Of a DNA stretch of 64,000 nucleotides, positions 1 through 8,635 are shown piece by piece; positions within the stretch are counted from its first letter, which is position 1, and each line of letters opens with the position of its first letter. A program made the translations under genes and the position numbers. The notes below the pieces were generated by a model. The model was not told the origin of the DNA and made no database searches. It saw nothing but the letters and a program-made list of their open reading frames with translations. The stretch is from Pseudothauera rhizosphaerae (GTDB taxonomy: Bacteria > Pseudomonadota > Gammaproteobacteria > Burkholderiales > Rhodocyclaceae): contig NZ_SSOD01000014.1 in NCBI RefSeq assembly GCF_004801305.1, positions 62,001-126,000 on the forward strand, in the 5' to 3' direction.

Positions 1-1268
1 TCGATGAAGGCGAGGTCGCCGGTGTCGAACCAGCCGTCCCCGGTGGTGGCGTTGAGCTGGGGGCGCTTGAGATAGCCGCCGAAGAGCGAGGCGCCGCGGA
101 TCTTGAGCGCGCCGGTTTCGCCCACGGGCAGTTCGGCGCCGTTCGCGTCCACCACTTTCAGCTCGATGCCCGGCAGCGGCCGGCCGTCGGAGACGCCGGA
201 TTTCTCCAGTGCCCGCGCGGGCTCGGTCACGGTCACCGCGCCGCACTCGGTCATGCCCCAGGCCGAGCTGATGCGCAGGCCCATGGCGCGCCAGGCGCGC
301 TCGATCAGCACCGGCGGGATCGGCGCGCCCGCGCAGTTGAACTTGGTGAAAGTGGGCGAGGGGGGCTCGCCGTTCTCGACCGCGAGGCACATGTCCGCCA
401 CGAAGGCGGAGGAGGCCATGCTGAAGGTGACCGATTCGGCCCGTGCGATCTGCAGCGCCCGTCTGGCATCCCACACGTCGAGCAGCACCGTGGTGGAATT
501 GAGGATCAGCGGGATCATCGCCAGGTAGCCGTAGCCGGTGAGGTGGGCCATGGGCGAGGCGCCGAGCACGACGTCCTGCGCGCCCAGTTGCATGATCTCG
601 ATGTAGGCGTGCAGGTTGGAGAACAGCGTGTTGGAGGTGTGCATCACCGCCTTGGGCTCGCCGGTGGTGCCCGAGGTGTACATCAGCAGCAGCACGTCAT
701 CCGGGGCGAGGCCGGGACCGGACAGGGGAGCGGCGGAATCCTTCATCAGAACGCGTTCGAAGCCGTCGTCACCGTCGCCGCCGAGCACGACCATGCGCCG
801 CAGATGGGGCAGGCCGGGCAGCATCTCGCGCGCCATGGCCTCGTAATCGAAGCCGCGGAAGGTCTTGGGCACGATGAAGACCTTGGATTCGCCGAAGTTG
901 AGCATGAAGTTCAGTTCATGCTGGCGGAAGATCGGCATCACCGGGTTGGCGACCGCGCCGATGCGGGCGCAGGCCAGCGCCAGCGCGATGAACTCCCAAC
1001 TGTTGGGCAACTGGAAGGTCACCACGTCGGCATGGCCGACGCCCAGCGCCGCCAGGTTGCGGGCGATGCGCTCGACGCGCCGGTCCAGTTCCCGGTAGCT
1101 CAGGCGCTCCGGCGCCTCGGCGTCCTGCCGGTAGGCGACGATGGCCGGCTTGTCCGGGCAGTCTTCCAGGGCGCGCGCCATGAAGGTGTTGATGGTCTGG
1201 TCGCGCCACAGGCCGGCGGCTTTCATCGGCGCCATGCGCGGGGCGAGCAGGATCGGATCGAAGTTCAT
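1..1268 (-). CDS. aliA: AMP-dependent acyl-CoA ligase, probably cyclohexanecarboxylate-CoA ligase (3' end cut by window edge)
   Basis: Reading the minus strand from ATG at 1268 gives an open frame to the window edge (about 422 codons). It carries the adenylate-forming P-loop motif YTSGTTGEPK near residue 195 and a later TGDGWFDTGD motif near the edge, so only the C-terminal lid domain is missing. Family enzymes activate a carboxylic acid with ATP and CoA. It sits 10 bp downstream of a binding-protein gene on the same strand and across a divergent promoter from aliB/badH/badI-like genes. That neighbourhood matches the cyclohexanecarboxylate genes of Rhodopseudomonas palustris, so the substrate is inferred from context. 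A related medium-chain or aromatic acid ligase cannot be excluded. Confidence 0.8.
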   Translation of the reverse strand, partial: MNFDPILLAPRMAPMKAAGLWRDQTINTFMARALEDCPDKPAIVAYRQDAEAPERLSYRELDRRVERIARNLAALGVGHADVVTFQLPNSWEFIALALACARIGAVANPVMPIFRQHELNFMLNFGESKVFIVPKTFRGFDYEAMAREMLPGLPHLRRMVVLGGDGDDGFERVLMKDSAAPLSGPGLAPDDVLLLMYTSGTTGEPKAVMHTSNTLFSNLHAYIEIMQLGAQDVVLGASPMAHLTGYGYLAMIPLILNSTTVLLDVWDARRALQIARAESVTFSMASSAFVADMCLAVENGEPPSPTFTKFNCAGAPIPPVLIERAWRAMGLRISSAWGMTECGAVTVTEPARALEKSGVSDGRPLPGIELKVVDANGAELPVGETGALKIRGASLFGGYLKRPQLNATTGDGWFDTGDLAFI

Positions 1269-1278
1269 GCCGTCCTCC

Positions 1279-2538
1279 TCACTGCCTGACCAGCGGGCAC
1301 TTGGACTGCGCCAGCGGCAAGGCGGAATCGGCGGCCGGGATGACCGCGCGCACGTGGTAGTAGTCCCACTGCTCGGCGGATTCGGCAGGCTTCTTCACTT
1401 CCAGCAGCAGCATCTCGTGGGCGAACTTGCCGTCGGCCCGGATCTCGCCCTTGAACAGCCCGTCGTCGATGGGCGTCGACTTCAGGTACTGCATCACCGC
1501 ACCGGCTTCGTCCGAGCCGGTCTTCTCCACTGCCCTGAGGTAGTTCAGTACCGAGGAATAGACGCCGGCGTGGGCCATGCTCGGCATCGTCCCCGCATGC
1601 TCGTAGAAGCGCCGCGACCAGGCGCGGGTCTTGTCGTCGCGGTTCCAGTAGAAGCCCTCGGTGAGGGTCAGGCCCTGGGCGGTCTGCAGGCCCAGCGCGT
1701 GCACGTCGTTGATGAAGAGCACGATGGGCACCAGGGTCTGCGCCGAGCCGATGATGCCGAATTCGGCGGCCTGCTTGATCGCGGTGATGGTGTCCTGCCC
1801 GCCGTTGGCGAGCGCGATCACGTCGGCCTTCGAGGCCTGGGCGCTCAGCAGGAAGGAGGAGAAGTCCGAACTCGGGAAGGGGTGTTTGCTGGAACCGACC
1901 ACCTTGCCGCCGCTGGCGACAACGACCTTGGCCGCGCCGTCCATCATCGCGGCGCCGGCGGCGTAGTCGGCGGCGATGAAGTACCAGTTCTTCTTGCCGC
2001 TGCCGACCACGGCCTTGGCGGTGCCGGCCGCCAGGCCGTAGGAGTCGTACACCCAGTGCACCGTGTTGGCGTTGCAGCGCTCGTTGGTGATGGGCAGCGA
2101 GGCCGAGCCGGAGATCAGCGCCACCTTGCCCTTCTGCGCGACCACGTCCATGACCGCCAGCGCGACGTTGGTGGTGACCAGCTCGGTGATCACGTCCACC
2201 TTGTCCCGGTCGATCCAACTGCGGGCGCGTTCGGCGCCGACGTCGGCCTTGTTCTGATGGTCGGCCGAGACCAGCTCGATCTTCTTGCCGAGAACGGTTC
2301 TATCCCCGGAGAAATCCTGGATCGCCATGCGGGCGGCGATGACCGCGCCCTGCCCGGTGAAGTCGGCGTACGTGCCCGACATGTCGGTCAGCACGCCGAT
2401 CTTGACGACGTCGTCCGTGATCGCGGCCTGCGCCGCCGCGGTGCCGAGGATGCCTACTGCGAACGCGCAGCGGGCCACGGCGAGCTTCGTTGCGGCGGCA
2501 ATCGGCCGCCCCTTTCCAGGGTTCCTGTCCATCTTCAT
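1279..2538 (-). CDS. Branched-chain-amino-acid-type ABC transporter periplasmic binding protein
   Basis: A 419-aa type-I periplasmic binding protein (LivJ/Peripla_BP_6 fold) with an N-terminal signal: basic start, hydrophobic stretch, probable cleavage after AQA near residue 38. The mature start reads DDVVKIGVLTDMSG, typical of the family. ATG at 2538 is chosen because AAGGAG lies about 7 nt upstream; a longer frame to 2577 has no such site. It is probably co-transcribed with the downstream CoA ligase (10-bp gap). The matching permease and ATPase genes (livGFHM) lie at 8.6-12.0 kb on the other strand, so the transporter is split across the divergent operons. The likely ligand is a cyclic or aromatic carboxylate rather than an amino acid, by context only. 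Confidence 0.87.
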   Translation of the reverse strand: MKMDRNPGKGRPIAAATKLAVARCAFAVGILGTAAAQAAITDDVVKIGVLTDMSGTYADFTGQGAVIAARMAIQDFSGDRTVLGKKIELVSADHQNKADVGAERARSWIDRDKVDVITELVTTNVALAVMDVVAQKGKVALISGSASLPITNERCNANTVHWVYDSYGLAAGTAKAVVGSGKKNWYFIAADYAAGAAMMDGAAKVVVASGGKVVGSSKHPFPSSDFSSFLLSAQASKADVIALANGGQDTITAIKQAAEFGIIGSAQTLVPIVLFINDVHALGLQTAQGLTLTEGFYWNRDDKTRAWSRRFYEHAGTMPSMAHAGVYSSVLNYLRAVEKTGSDEAGAVMQYLKSTPIDDGLFKGEIRADGKFAHEMLLLEVKKPAESAEQWDYYHVRAVIPAADSALPLAQSKCPLVRQ

Positions 2539-2585
2539 GTCTCGCTCCTTGTCGTGTCCAGAGTGGTCTGCTGCCACCCGTCGCC

Positions 2586-2613
2586 ATCCTAGTTACAAAA
2601 TCATATAAGTCAA
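2586..2613 (-). promoter_or_regulatory. Candidate sigma-70 promoter for the binding protein-ligase operon
   Basis: On the minus strand TTGACT (2613-2608) is followed after 16 nt by TAGGAT (2591-2586), giving an untranslated leader of about 40 nt before ATG 2538. The region is clearly AT-richer than its surroundings. This is a pattern match only. Confidence 0.45.
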
Positions 2614-2684
2614 CACATTGATATAGTGCGATGCACAATCTGAAGATTCTTAGTCAAGCGGCGTGCATTATTCGGCAAATTTCA

Positions 2685-2706
2685 CGTAGAAATAAGGGTT
2701 TCTATG
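2685..2706. promoter_or_regulatory. Inverted repeat in the divergent control region (candidate regulator site)
   Basis: CGTAGAAA and TTTCTATG face each other across TAAGGG (8-bp arms, one mismatch; the inner six bases TAGAAA/TTTCTA are perfect). It lies between the two divergent promoters, where a MarR-type repressor such as the badR product would be expected to bind. Binding is inference. Confidence 0.35.
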
Positions 2707-2747
2707 TATGCTCTGCATCAATGTGGTCAGAGCTTCGTTCTCTAATT

Positions 2748-2770
2748 ACGTAAATATCTTGACGTAAATA
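2748..2770. promoter_or_regulatory. Tandem direct repeat ACGTAAATA overlapping the aliB promoter
   Basis: ACGTAAATA occurs at 2748-2756 and again at 2762-2770, a 14-bp period. The second copy overlaps the putative -35 box at 2759-2764. Together with the inverted repeat just upstream it makes this the densest candidate regulatory patch of the divergent region 2539-2817. Confidence 0.35.
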
Positions 2771-2788
2771 AAAGCGGCTTCGTAGAAT
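2759..2788 (+). promoter_or_regulatory. Candidate sigma-70 promoter of the aliB gene
   Basis: TTGACG (2759-2764), 18-nt spacer, TAGAAT (2783-2788). Transcription would start near 2795, leaving a short leader carrying AAGGAG at 2804-2809 before ATG 2818. Confidence 0.5.
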
Positions 2789-2817
2789 GGGCTCACATCG
2801 AACAAGGAGTGGGAGAC

Positions 2818-3966
2818 ATGGATTTCAGTCTTAGCGCCGAACAGTCGGCCTTGATCGACACGGCCGCCAAGTTCGCGCAGAACCGTCTGGCGCCCGGTTA
2901 CCGGGCGCGCGAGAAGGCGGAGCGCATCGAGCCGGAATTGATCCGCGAGATGGGCGGGATGGGCTTCCTCGGCGCCGAACTGCCGGAGGCGCGCGGCGGC
3001 CTCGGGCTGGACTGCGTGACCAGTGGCCTGCTGCTCGAACAGATCGCCTACGGGGACTTCAACGTGTCCTACGTGAACCTGCTGGCCTCCCTGTGCGGGC
3101 AGATCGTCGCGACCCACGGCCGCTCTGCCCGTGCGGCCGAATGGCTGGCCGAGGTGCTCGCCGGCCGCAAGGCCATCGCCATCGCCCTCACCGAGCCGAG
3201 CGCCGGTTCCGACGCGGCACGCCTGCGGCTCAAGGCGGCGCGGGACGGCGACGGCTTCGTGCTGTCGGGCGAGAAGACCTCGATCTCGCTGGCGACCCAG
3301 GCCGACGTGGCGGTGGTGTTCGCCCGCACCGGCTCTGAAGCCGACGGTGCGCGCGGCATCAGCGCCTTCCTGGTGCCGATGGACCTGCCCGGCGTCAGCC
3401 GCACCACCTTCGACGACATCGGCACGCGCCCGGTGGGACGCGGCTCGATCTTCTTCGACGGCGTGCGCATCGGCCGCGACATGATGCTGGGCGACGAAGG
3501 CCAGGGCTTCGTCCAGGTGATGCAGGGCTTCGACTACAGCCGTGCGCTGATCGGCCTGCAGTGCATGGGCGTGGCGCGCGCCTCGCTCGACGAGACCTGG
3601 CGCTACGTGCAGGAGCGCGAGGCCTTCGGCAAGCCGATCGCCGAATTCCAGGGCGTGAGCTTCCCGCTCGCCGAAGCCGAGACGATGTACGAGGCCTGCC
3701 GGCTGCTGTGCCTGCGCACCCTATGGCTCAAGGACCGGCATCTGCCGCACACCGCCGAGGCGGCGATGTGCAAGTGGTGGGGGCCGAAGCTGGCCTGCGA
3801 AATCATCCACCAGTGCCTGCTCACCCACGGCCACGGCGGCTACGGCGGCGACTACGACTTCGGCCAGCGCTACCGCGACGTCATGGGCCTGCAGATCGGC
3901 GACGGCACCGCGAACATCATGAAGATGATCATCGGCCGCCAGAAGCTGGCGGCGTTTCGGCCGTAG
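2818..3966 (+). CDS. aliB: Acyl-CoA dehydrogenase, probable cyclohexanecarboxyl-CoA dehydrogenase
   Basis: A 382-aa FAD-dependent acyl-CoA dehydrogenase with family signatures (ALTEPSAGSDAARL near 125, FGKPIAEFQ near 278). ATG 2818 is preferred over GTG 2809 because AAGGAG (2804-2809) is correctly spaced. Expected reaction: ring desaturation of cyclohexanecarboxyl-CoA to cyclohex-1-ene-1-carboxyl-CoA, passing electrons to ETF (genes at 12.8-14.5 kb). An odd feature is the C-terminal position that holds the catalytic Glu in the EGT motif of most relatives: it reads GDGT here, with Asp362 (codon 3901-3903). The substrate is inferred from neighbours badH and badI. The 3' end overlaps the convergent MarR gene by 38 bp. 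Confidence 0.8.
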   Translation: MDFSLSAEQSALIDTAAKFAQNRLAPGYRAREKAERIEPELIREMGGMGFLGAELPEARGGLGLDCVTSGLLLEQIAYGDFNVSYVNLLASLCGQIVATHGRSARAAEWLAEVLAGRKAIAIALTEPSAGSDAARLRLKAARDGDGFVLSGEKTSISLATQADVAVVFARTGSEADGARGISAFLVPMDLPGVSRTTFDDIGTRPVGRGSIFFDGVRIGRDMMLGDEGQGFVQVMQGFDYSRALIGLQCMGVARASLDETWRYVQEREAFGKPIAEFQGVSFPLAEAETMYEACRLLCLRTLWLKDRHLPHTAEAAMCKWWGPKLACEIIHQCLLTHGHGGYGGDYDFGQRYRDVMGLQIGDGTANIMKMIIGRQKLAAFRP

Positions 3967-4486
3967 CGGAGGGGTCGGCCGGCCCCTGGAGCTGCGACAT
4001 GTTTCTCTGCAGCAGGTTGATGTAGTGGATGAAGGCCAGGCGGTCGTCGAAGGAAAGGCCCTTGAGCGCCTGGTCGTAGAAGGTATGGATCGGGTCTGCC
4101 AGCGCCGCCCACAGGGCTTCCCCTTTGGGGGTCAGGCGCACCTTGCGCGAGCGGCGGTCTTCCTCGCCGGCGGCGTGTTCGACGTAGCCGTCCCGTTCGA
4201 GCCGGGTGAGCAGGCCGTAGAGGTTCTGGCGGCTCACCAGCAGGTAGCGCGAGAGTTCGCCGACGCTCATGCCGCCGGCCGCCTTGGGGCGGGACAGCGC
4301 GCCCAGCACCGACCACTGCTGGGTCGTCACGCCGAAGGCGTCCAGCGCCTGGGTGCCCTTGGTGTGCAGGGTGTTGGCGGCCTGGAAGAAGCGGAAGAAC
4401 AGGCGGTTGTTGATCTCGATGGAGGCCAGGTTCTTTTCGGTGGACAGGTCTTTCATTGGCTGGAACGGGATCGAATGAATCCCCAT
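3929..4486 (-). CDS. badR: MarR-family transcriptional regulator, BadR-like
   Basis: A winged-helix MarR protein of 185 aa from ATG 4486, or 175 aa from ATG 4456; neither start has a convincing Shine-Dalgarno site, so the start is unsure. The DNA-binding helix region reads SVGELSRYLLVSRQNLYGLL near 95-115, followed by the wing EEDRRSRKVRLTPKG. In R. palustris BadR is a MarR protein controlling the cyclohexanecarboxylate genes through 2-ketocyclohexane-1-carboxyl-CoA. The gene lies between aliB (convergent, 38-bp overlap) and badH (divergent). Its likely target is the 2.6-2.8 kb region and possibly the short gap before badH. Confidence 0.75.
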   Translation of the reverse strand: MGIHSIPFQPMKDLSTEKNLASIEINNRLFFRFFQAANTLHTKGTQALDAFGVTTQQWSVLGALSRPKAAGGMSVGELSRYLLVSRQNLYGLLTRLERDGYVEHAAGEEDRRSRKVRLTPKGEALWAALADPIHTFYDQALKGLSFDDRLAFIHYINLLQRNMSQLQGPADPSATAETPPASGGR

Positions 4487-4556
4487 TGAAGCGCAAAGCC
4501 GCGCCGCAACGCAATCGGCACGGCCGGGCGCATGACACGTGAAGGAGTGCAAGAGC

Positions 4557-5324
4557 ATGAAGGGAATCAAGGGCAAGACGGTGATCGTGACCGGCGGCGG
4601 CGGCGGCATCGGCTCGGCGATCTGCCGGCGCTTCGCCGAGGACGGCGCGGCGGTGGCGGTGTTCGACATCGCCAGGGATGCCGCGGAAGGCGTGGCCGCG
4701 GGCATCCGCGACGGCGGCGGCAAGGCGGGCGCCTTCGCGGTGGATCTCACCAGCCAGGAATCGGTGATCGCCGCGGTAGCGGCGGCCGAGGCGCAGCTGG
4801 GGCCGGCCGGCGTGCTGGTGAACAACGCCGGCTGGGACCAGGCCGGGCCGTTCCTGAAGACCGACAAGGCGCTGTGGGAAAAGATCGTCGCGGTCAATCT
4901 GTACGGCGCGCTGTACATGCACCACGCCGTGCTCGCCGGCATGGCCGCGCGCGGCGCGGGGCGGGTCATCAACGTCGCCTCGGACGCGGCCCGCGTCGGT
5001 TCCTCGGGCGAGGCCGTGTATGCCTTCTGCAAGGGCGGGTTGGTGGCCTTCTCCAAGACCATGGCGCGCGAACTGGCGAGGAAGCGCATCAACGTCAACG
5101 TGGTCTGCCCCGGCCCCACCGACACCGCGCTGTTCCGCGACTTCGCCGGCGAGGGCGAGCAGGGCGAGAAGCTGCGGGACGCGCTGACCAAGGCCATCCC
5201 CTTCGGCCGCCTCGGCCAGCCCGAAGACCTGCCCGGCATCGTCGCCTTCCTCGCCAGCGACGAGGCGTCCTTCATCACCGGCCAGGTCATCAGCGTGTCC
5301 GGCGGCCTGACCATGGCCGGCTGA
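4557..5324 (+). CDS. badH: 2-hydroxycyclohexanecarboxyl-CoA dehydrogenase (SDR family)
   Basis: A 255-aa short-chain dehydrogenase. The N-terminal Rossmann motif TGGGGGIG is at about 12-19, NNAG near 88, the active-site serine in the DAARVGSSGEAVYAFCKGG region, and the Tyr-x3-Lys pair as YAFCK near 155. ATG 4557 follows GAAGGAG at 4541-4547; an upstream GTG at 4539 has no ribosome site. Expected reaction: NAD-dependent oxidation of 2-hydroxycyclohexanecarboxyl-CoA to the 2-keto ester. The length equals that of the R. palustris enzyme as I remember it, and the gene is directly upstream of badI as there. Confidence 0.83.
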   Translation: MKGIKGKTVIVTGGGGGIGSAICRRFAEDGAAVAVFDIARDAAEGVAAGIRDGGGKAGAFAVDLTSQESVIAAVAAAEAQLGPAGVLVNNAGWDQAGPFLKTDKALWEKIVAVNLYGALYMHHAVLAGMAARGAGRVINVASDAARVGSSGEAVYAFCKGGLVAFSKTMARELARKRINVNVVCPGPTDTALFRDFAGEGEQGEKLRDALTKAIPFGRLGQPEDLPGIVAFLASDEASFITGQVISVSGGLTMAG

Positions 5325-5356
5325 CCCGCGAAGCACGACACAGGAGCACGACAGAC

Positions 5357-6139
5357 ATGGAATACCAGGACATCCTCTACACCAAGGCCGACCGCATCGC
5401 CACCATCACGATCAACCGGCCCAAGCAGTTCAACGCCTTCCGCGCCCGGACCTGCGAGGAACTGATCCACGCCTTCAAGGACGCGGATGCGGACAGGAAC
5501 ATCGGCGTGGTGGTGCTCACCGGCGCCGGCGAAAAGGCTTTCTGCACCGGCGGCGACCAGGGCACGCAGGACGGCGGCTACGGCGGGCGCGGCGTGATCG
5601 GCCTGCCCATCGAGGAGGTGCAGAGCGCCATCCGCGACCTTTCCAAGCCGGTCATCGCGCGCGTGAATGGCTACGCCATCGGCGGCGGCAACGTGCTGGT
5701 GACGATCTGCGACCTGGCGATCGCCTCCGACAACGCCCAGCTCGGCCAGGCCGGCCCGCGCGTCGGCTCGGTGGACCCCGGCTTCGGCACCGCGCTGCTG
5801 GCGCGCGTGGTGGGCGAGAAGAAGGCGCGCGAGATCTGGTACCTGTGCCGCCGCTACACCGCGCAGCAGGCGCTGGAGATGGGCCTGGTCAACGCCGTGG
5901 TGCCGCAGGACCAGCTCGACGCCGAGGTGCGCAAGTGGTGCGAGGAGATCGTCGAGAAAAGCCCCACCGCGATCGCGCTGGCGAAGAAGTCCTTCAACGT
6001 GGATACCGAGATGATCCGCGGCATGGGCGGGCTGGCCATGCACGCGCTCAAGCTCTACTACGAGACCGCCGAGTCGGCCGAGGGCGGCAACGCCTTCCGC
6101 GAGAAGCGCAAGCCCGAGTTCTTCAAGTACGTGAAGTAA
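5357..6139 (+). CDS. badI: 2-ketocyclohexanecarboxyl-CoA hydrolase
   Basis: A 260-aa crotonase-superfamily protein of the BadI/MenB branch. It has the DRIATITINRPKQFNAFRA start, CTGGDQGTQDGGYGG near 65-80 and GYAIGGGNVLVTICDLAIAS near 105. Those features resemble 1,4-dihydroxy-2-naphthoyl-CoA synthase and BadI rather than ordinary enoyl-CoA hydratases. BadI adds water to 2-ketocyclohexanecarboxyl-CoA and cleaves the ring, yielding pimeloyl-CoA. It follows badH by 32 bp in the same operon. MenB itself is unlikely because no menaquinone genes are nearby. Confidence 0.87.
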   Translation: MEYQDILYTKADRIATITINRPKQFNAFRARTCEELIHAFKDADADRNIGVVVLTGAGEKAFCTGGDQGTQDGGYGGRGVIGLPIEEVQSAIRDLSKPVIARVNGYAIGGGNVLVTICDLAIASDNAQLGQAGPRVGSVDPGFGTALLARVVGEKKAREIWYLCRRYTAQQALEMGLVNAVVPQDQLDAEVRKWCEEIVEKSPTAIALAKKSFNVDTEMIRGMGGLAMHALKLYYETAESAEGGNAFREKRKPEFFKYVK

Positions 6140-6201
6140 GCGCGGCGGCGGGTGCGCAGGCCGCGCCCGCGGCGACCCATTTTTCCTGCCCGGAGGCAGC
6201 C

Positions 6202-7368
6202 ATGATCAGAGACCAGGAAACGCTGAACATCCTGCTCGACACCCTTTCGCGCTTCGTGCGCGAGCGCCTCGTGCCCAGCGAGGCGGCCGTCGCCGAGACC
6301 GACCGCATCCCGGACAAGATCGTCGCCGAGATGCGCGAACTCGGCCTGTTCGGCCTGTCCATCCCGGAAGAGCACGGCGGCATGGGCCTGACGATGGAGG
6401 AGGAGGTGCTCGCCACCTTCGAGATCGGCCGCACCTCGCCGGCCTTCCGTTCGTTCTTCGCCACCAACAACGGCATCGGCGGCCAGGGCATCGTCATCGA
6501 CGGCACGCCCGAGCAGAAGGCGCGCTGGCTGCCGCGGCTGGTGAGCGGCGAGGTCATCGGCTCCTTCGCGCTGACCGAGCCGGACAGCGGTTCGGACGCC
6601 GCCAGCCTGCGCACCAGCGCGATTCGTGACAACAGCGGAGACGGCGACCACTACGTGCTCAACGGCACCAAGCGCTACATCACCAACGCGCCGGAAGCGG
6701 GCGTGTTCACCGTGATGGCGCGCACCGACCCGGCGAAGAAGGGCGCCGACGGCATCTCGGCCTTCATCGTCGAGCGCGGCACGCCGGGCCTGTCCCTGGG
6801 CACGCCGGACGGGAAGATGGGCCACAAGGGCTCGCACACCTGCGACGTGATCTTCGAGGACTGCCGCGTGCCCGCCGCCAACCTGATCGGCGGCAAGGAA
6901 GGCGTGGGCTTCAAGACCGCGATGAAGGTGCTGGACAAGGGCCGCATCAACATCGCCGCCATTTCCGTCGGCGTGGCCGAGCGCATGCTCGCCGACGCGC
7001 TGCGCTATGCCTGCGAGCGCAGGCAGTTCGGCAAGCCCATCGCCGAGTTCCAGTTGATCCAGGCCATGCTGGCCGACAGCAAGGCGGAGATCTACGCCGC
7101 GCGTTCGATGGTGATCGACGCCGCGCGCCGCCGCGACGAAGGCCGCGACGTGGGCACCGAGGCGGCCTGCGCCAAGATGTTCGCTTCCGAGATGTGCGGC
7201 CGCGTCGCCGACCGCGCGGTGCAGATCTTCGGCGGCGCCGGCTACCTCGCCGAGTACGGCATCGAGCGCTTCTACCGCGACGTGCGCCTGTTCCGCATCT
7301 TCGAGGGCACCACCCAGATCCAGCAACTGGTGATCGCCCGCAACATGATCCGCGCCGAGACGGCCTGA
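6202..7368 (+). CDS. Acyl-CoA dehydrogenase, possibly acting on pimeloyl-CoA
   Basis: A 388-aa acyl-CoA dehydrogenase with [15 protein letters not shown] near 120 and the catalytic Glu in the C-terminal [10 protein letters not shown] motif (about residue 367). GGAGG lies 8 nt before ATG 6202. It follows badI by about 60 bp and precedes the glutaryl-CoA dehydrogenase gene. After ring opening a dicarboxyl-CoA dehydrogenase is needed to start beta-oxidation of pimeloyl-CoA, so this is the obvious candidate by position. It is a single-subunit enzyme, unlike the two-gene pimCD type of R. palustris. A general medium-chain specificity is equally compatible with the sequence. Confidence 0.75.
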   Translation: MIRDQETLNILLDTLSRFVRERLVPSEAAVAETDRIPDKIVAEMRELGLFGLSIPEEHGGMGLTMEEEVLATFEIGRTSPAFRSFFATNNGIGGQGIVIDGTPEQKARWLPRLVSGEVIGSFALTEPDSGSDAASLRTSAIRDNSGDGDHYVLNGTKRYITNAPEAGVFTVMARTDPAKKGADGISAFIVERGTPGLSLGTPDGKMGHKGSHTCDVIFEDCRVPAANLIGGKEGVGFKTAMKVLDKGRINIAAISVGVAERMLADALRYACERRQFGKPIAEFQLIQAMLADSKAEIYAARSMVIDAARRRDEGRDVGTEAACAKMFASEMCGRVADRAVQIFGGAGYLAEYGIERFYRDVRLFRIFEGTTQIQQLVIARNMIRAETA

Positions 7369-7403
7369 AGGCGCCCCGACTACATAAGAATGGAGAGACC
7401 GCG

Positions 7404-8576
7404 ATGGAATTCGTATGGAATGACCCCCTGCTGCTCGACCGCCAGCTCACCGACGACGAGCGCGCGCTGCGCGACGCCGCCCACGACTACTGCCAGGGCA
7501 GGTTGGCGCCGCGCGTGCTGGAAGCCTTCCGCAGCGAGCGCACCGACCCGGCCATCTTCCGCGAAATGGGTGAGATGGGGCTGCTCGGGCCGACCATCCC
7601 GTCGGAATACGGCGGTGCCGGCCTCAGCTACGTGAGCTACGGCCTGATCGCGCGCGAAGTGGAGCGGGTCGATTCCGGCTACCGCTCGATGATGAGCGTG
7701 CAGTCCTCGCTGGTGATGGTGCCCATCTTCGAGTTCGGCACCGAGGCGCAGAAGCGGAAGTATCTGCCCAGGCTGGCGACCGGCGAATGGGTGGGCTGCT
7801 TCGGCCTCACCGAGCCCAACCACGGCTCGGACCCCGGCTCCATGATCACCCGCGCCCGCAAGGTCCCCGGCGGCTATTCGCTGTCCGGCGCGAAGATGTG
7901 GATCACCAACAGCCCCATCGCCGACGTCTTCGTCGTCTGGGCCAAGAATGATGAAGGCGCCATCCGCGGCTTCATCCTGGAAAAGGGGATGAAGGGCCTG
8001 TCCGCGCCCGCCATTCACGGCAAGGTGGGCCTGCGCGCCTCGATCACCGGCGAGATCGTGCTGGACGACGTGTTCGTGCCGGACGAAAACGAATTCCCGC
8101 AGGTCAGCGGCCTGCGCGGCCCGTTCACCTGCCTCAATTCCGCCCGCTACGGCATCGCCTGGGGTGCGCTCGGCGCGGCCGAGGACTGCTGGGCGCGCGC
8201 GCGCCAGTACGTGCTCGACCGTGCCCAGTTCGGCCGCCCGCTCGCCGCCAACCAGTTGGTCCAGAAGAAACTCGCCGACATGCAGACGGAAATCACCCTG
8301 GGCCTGCAGGCCTGCCTGCGGGTGGGCCGCATGAAGGACGAGGGCATCGCCCCGGTGGAGGTCACCTCGCTGATCAAGCGCAACAGTTGCGGCAAGGCGC
8401 TGGAGATCGCCCGCACGGCGCGCGACATGCTGGGCGGCAACGGCATCTCCGACGAGTACGGCGTGATCCGCCACGTGGTGAACCTGGAGGTGGTGAATAC
8501 CTACGAGGGCACCCACGACATCCACGCCCTGATCCTGGGCCGGGCCCAGACGGCGATCCAGGCCTTTTCGGCCTGA
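7404..8576 (+). CDS. gcdH: Glutaryl-CoA dehydrogenase
   Basis: A 390-aa protein with the glutaryl-CoA dehydrogenase hallmarks [16 protein letters not shown] near 93-108 and [14 protein letters not shown] near 133-146. The catalytic Glu sits in [17 protein letters not shown] near 367. The enzyme oxidises and decarboxylates glutaryl-CoA to crotonyl-CoA, giving electrons to ETF. ATG 7404 follows GGAGAG. It fits the last step of the pathway encoded here: pimeloyl-CoA is shortened by one beta-oxidation round to glutaryl-CoA. It is co-oriented with, and closely spaced to, the acyl-CoA dehydrogenase before it and the ABC genes after it. Confidence 0.9.
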   Translation: MEFVWNDPLLLDRQLTDDERALRDAAHDYCQGRLAPRVLEAFRSERTDPAIFREMGEMGLLGPTIPSEYGGAGLSYVSYGLIAREVERVDSGYRSMMSVQSSLVMVPIFEFGTEAQKRKYLPRLATGEWVGCFGLTEPNHGSDPGSMITRARKVPGGYSLSGAKMWITNSPIADVFVVWAKNDEGAIRGFILEKGMKGLSAPAIHGKVGLRASITGEIVLDDVFVPDENEFPQVSGLRGPFTCLNSARYGIAWGALGAAEDCWARARQYVLDRAQFGRPLAANQLVQKKLADMQTEITLGLQACLRVGRMKDEGIAPVEVTSLIKRNSCGKALEIARTARDMLGGNGISDEYGVIRHVVNLEVVNTYEGTHDIHALILGRAQTAIQAFSA

Positions 8577-8635
8577 CGCCGCCGACGAGCGGGGCGCCAC
8601 ACGACCCCGCCGCACGAGAACAAAGGAGGAGACAC

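Noticed and set aside
5357..6139. MenB (1,4-dihydroxy-2-naphthoyl-CoA synthase)
   Set aside because: It is the same subfamily as BadI, but the flanking badH/aliB-like genes and the lack of menaquinone genes favour ring-opening BadI.
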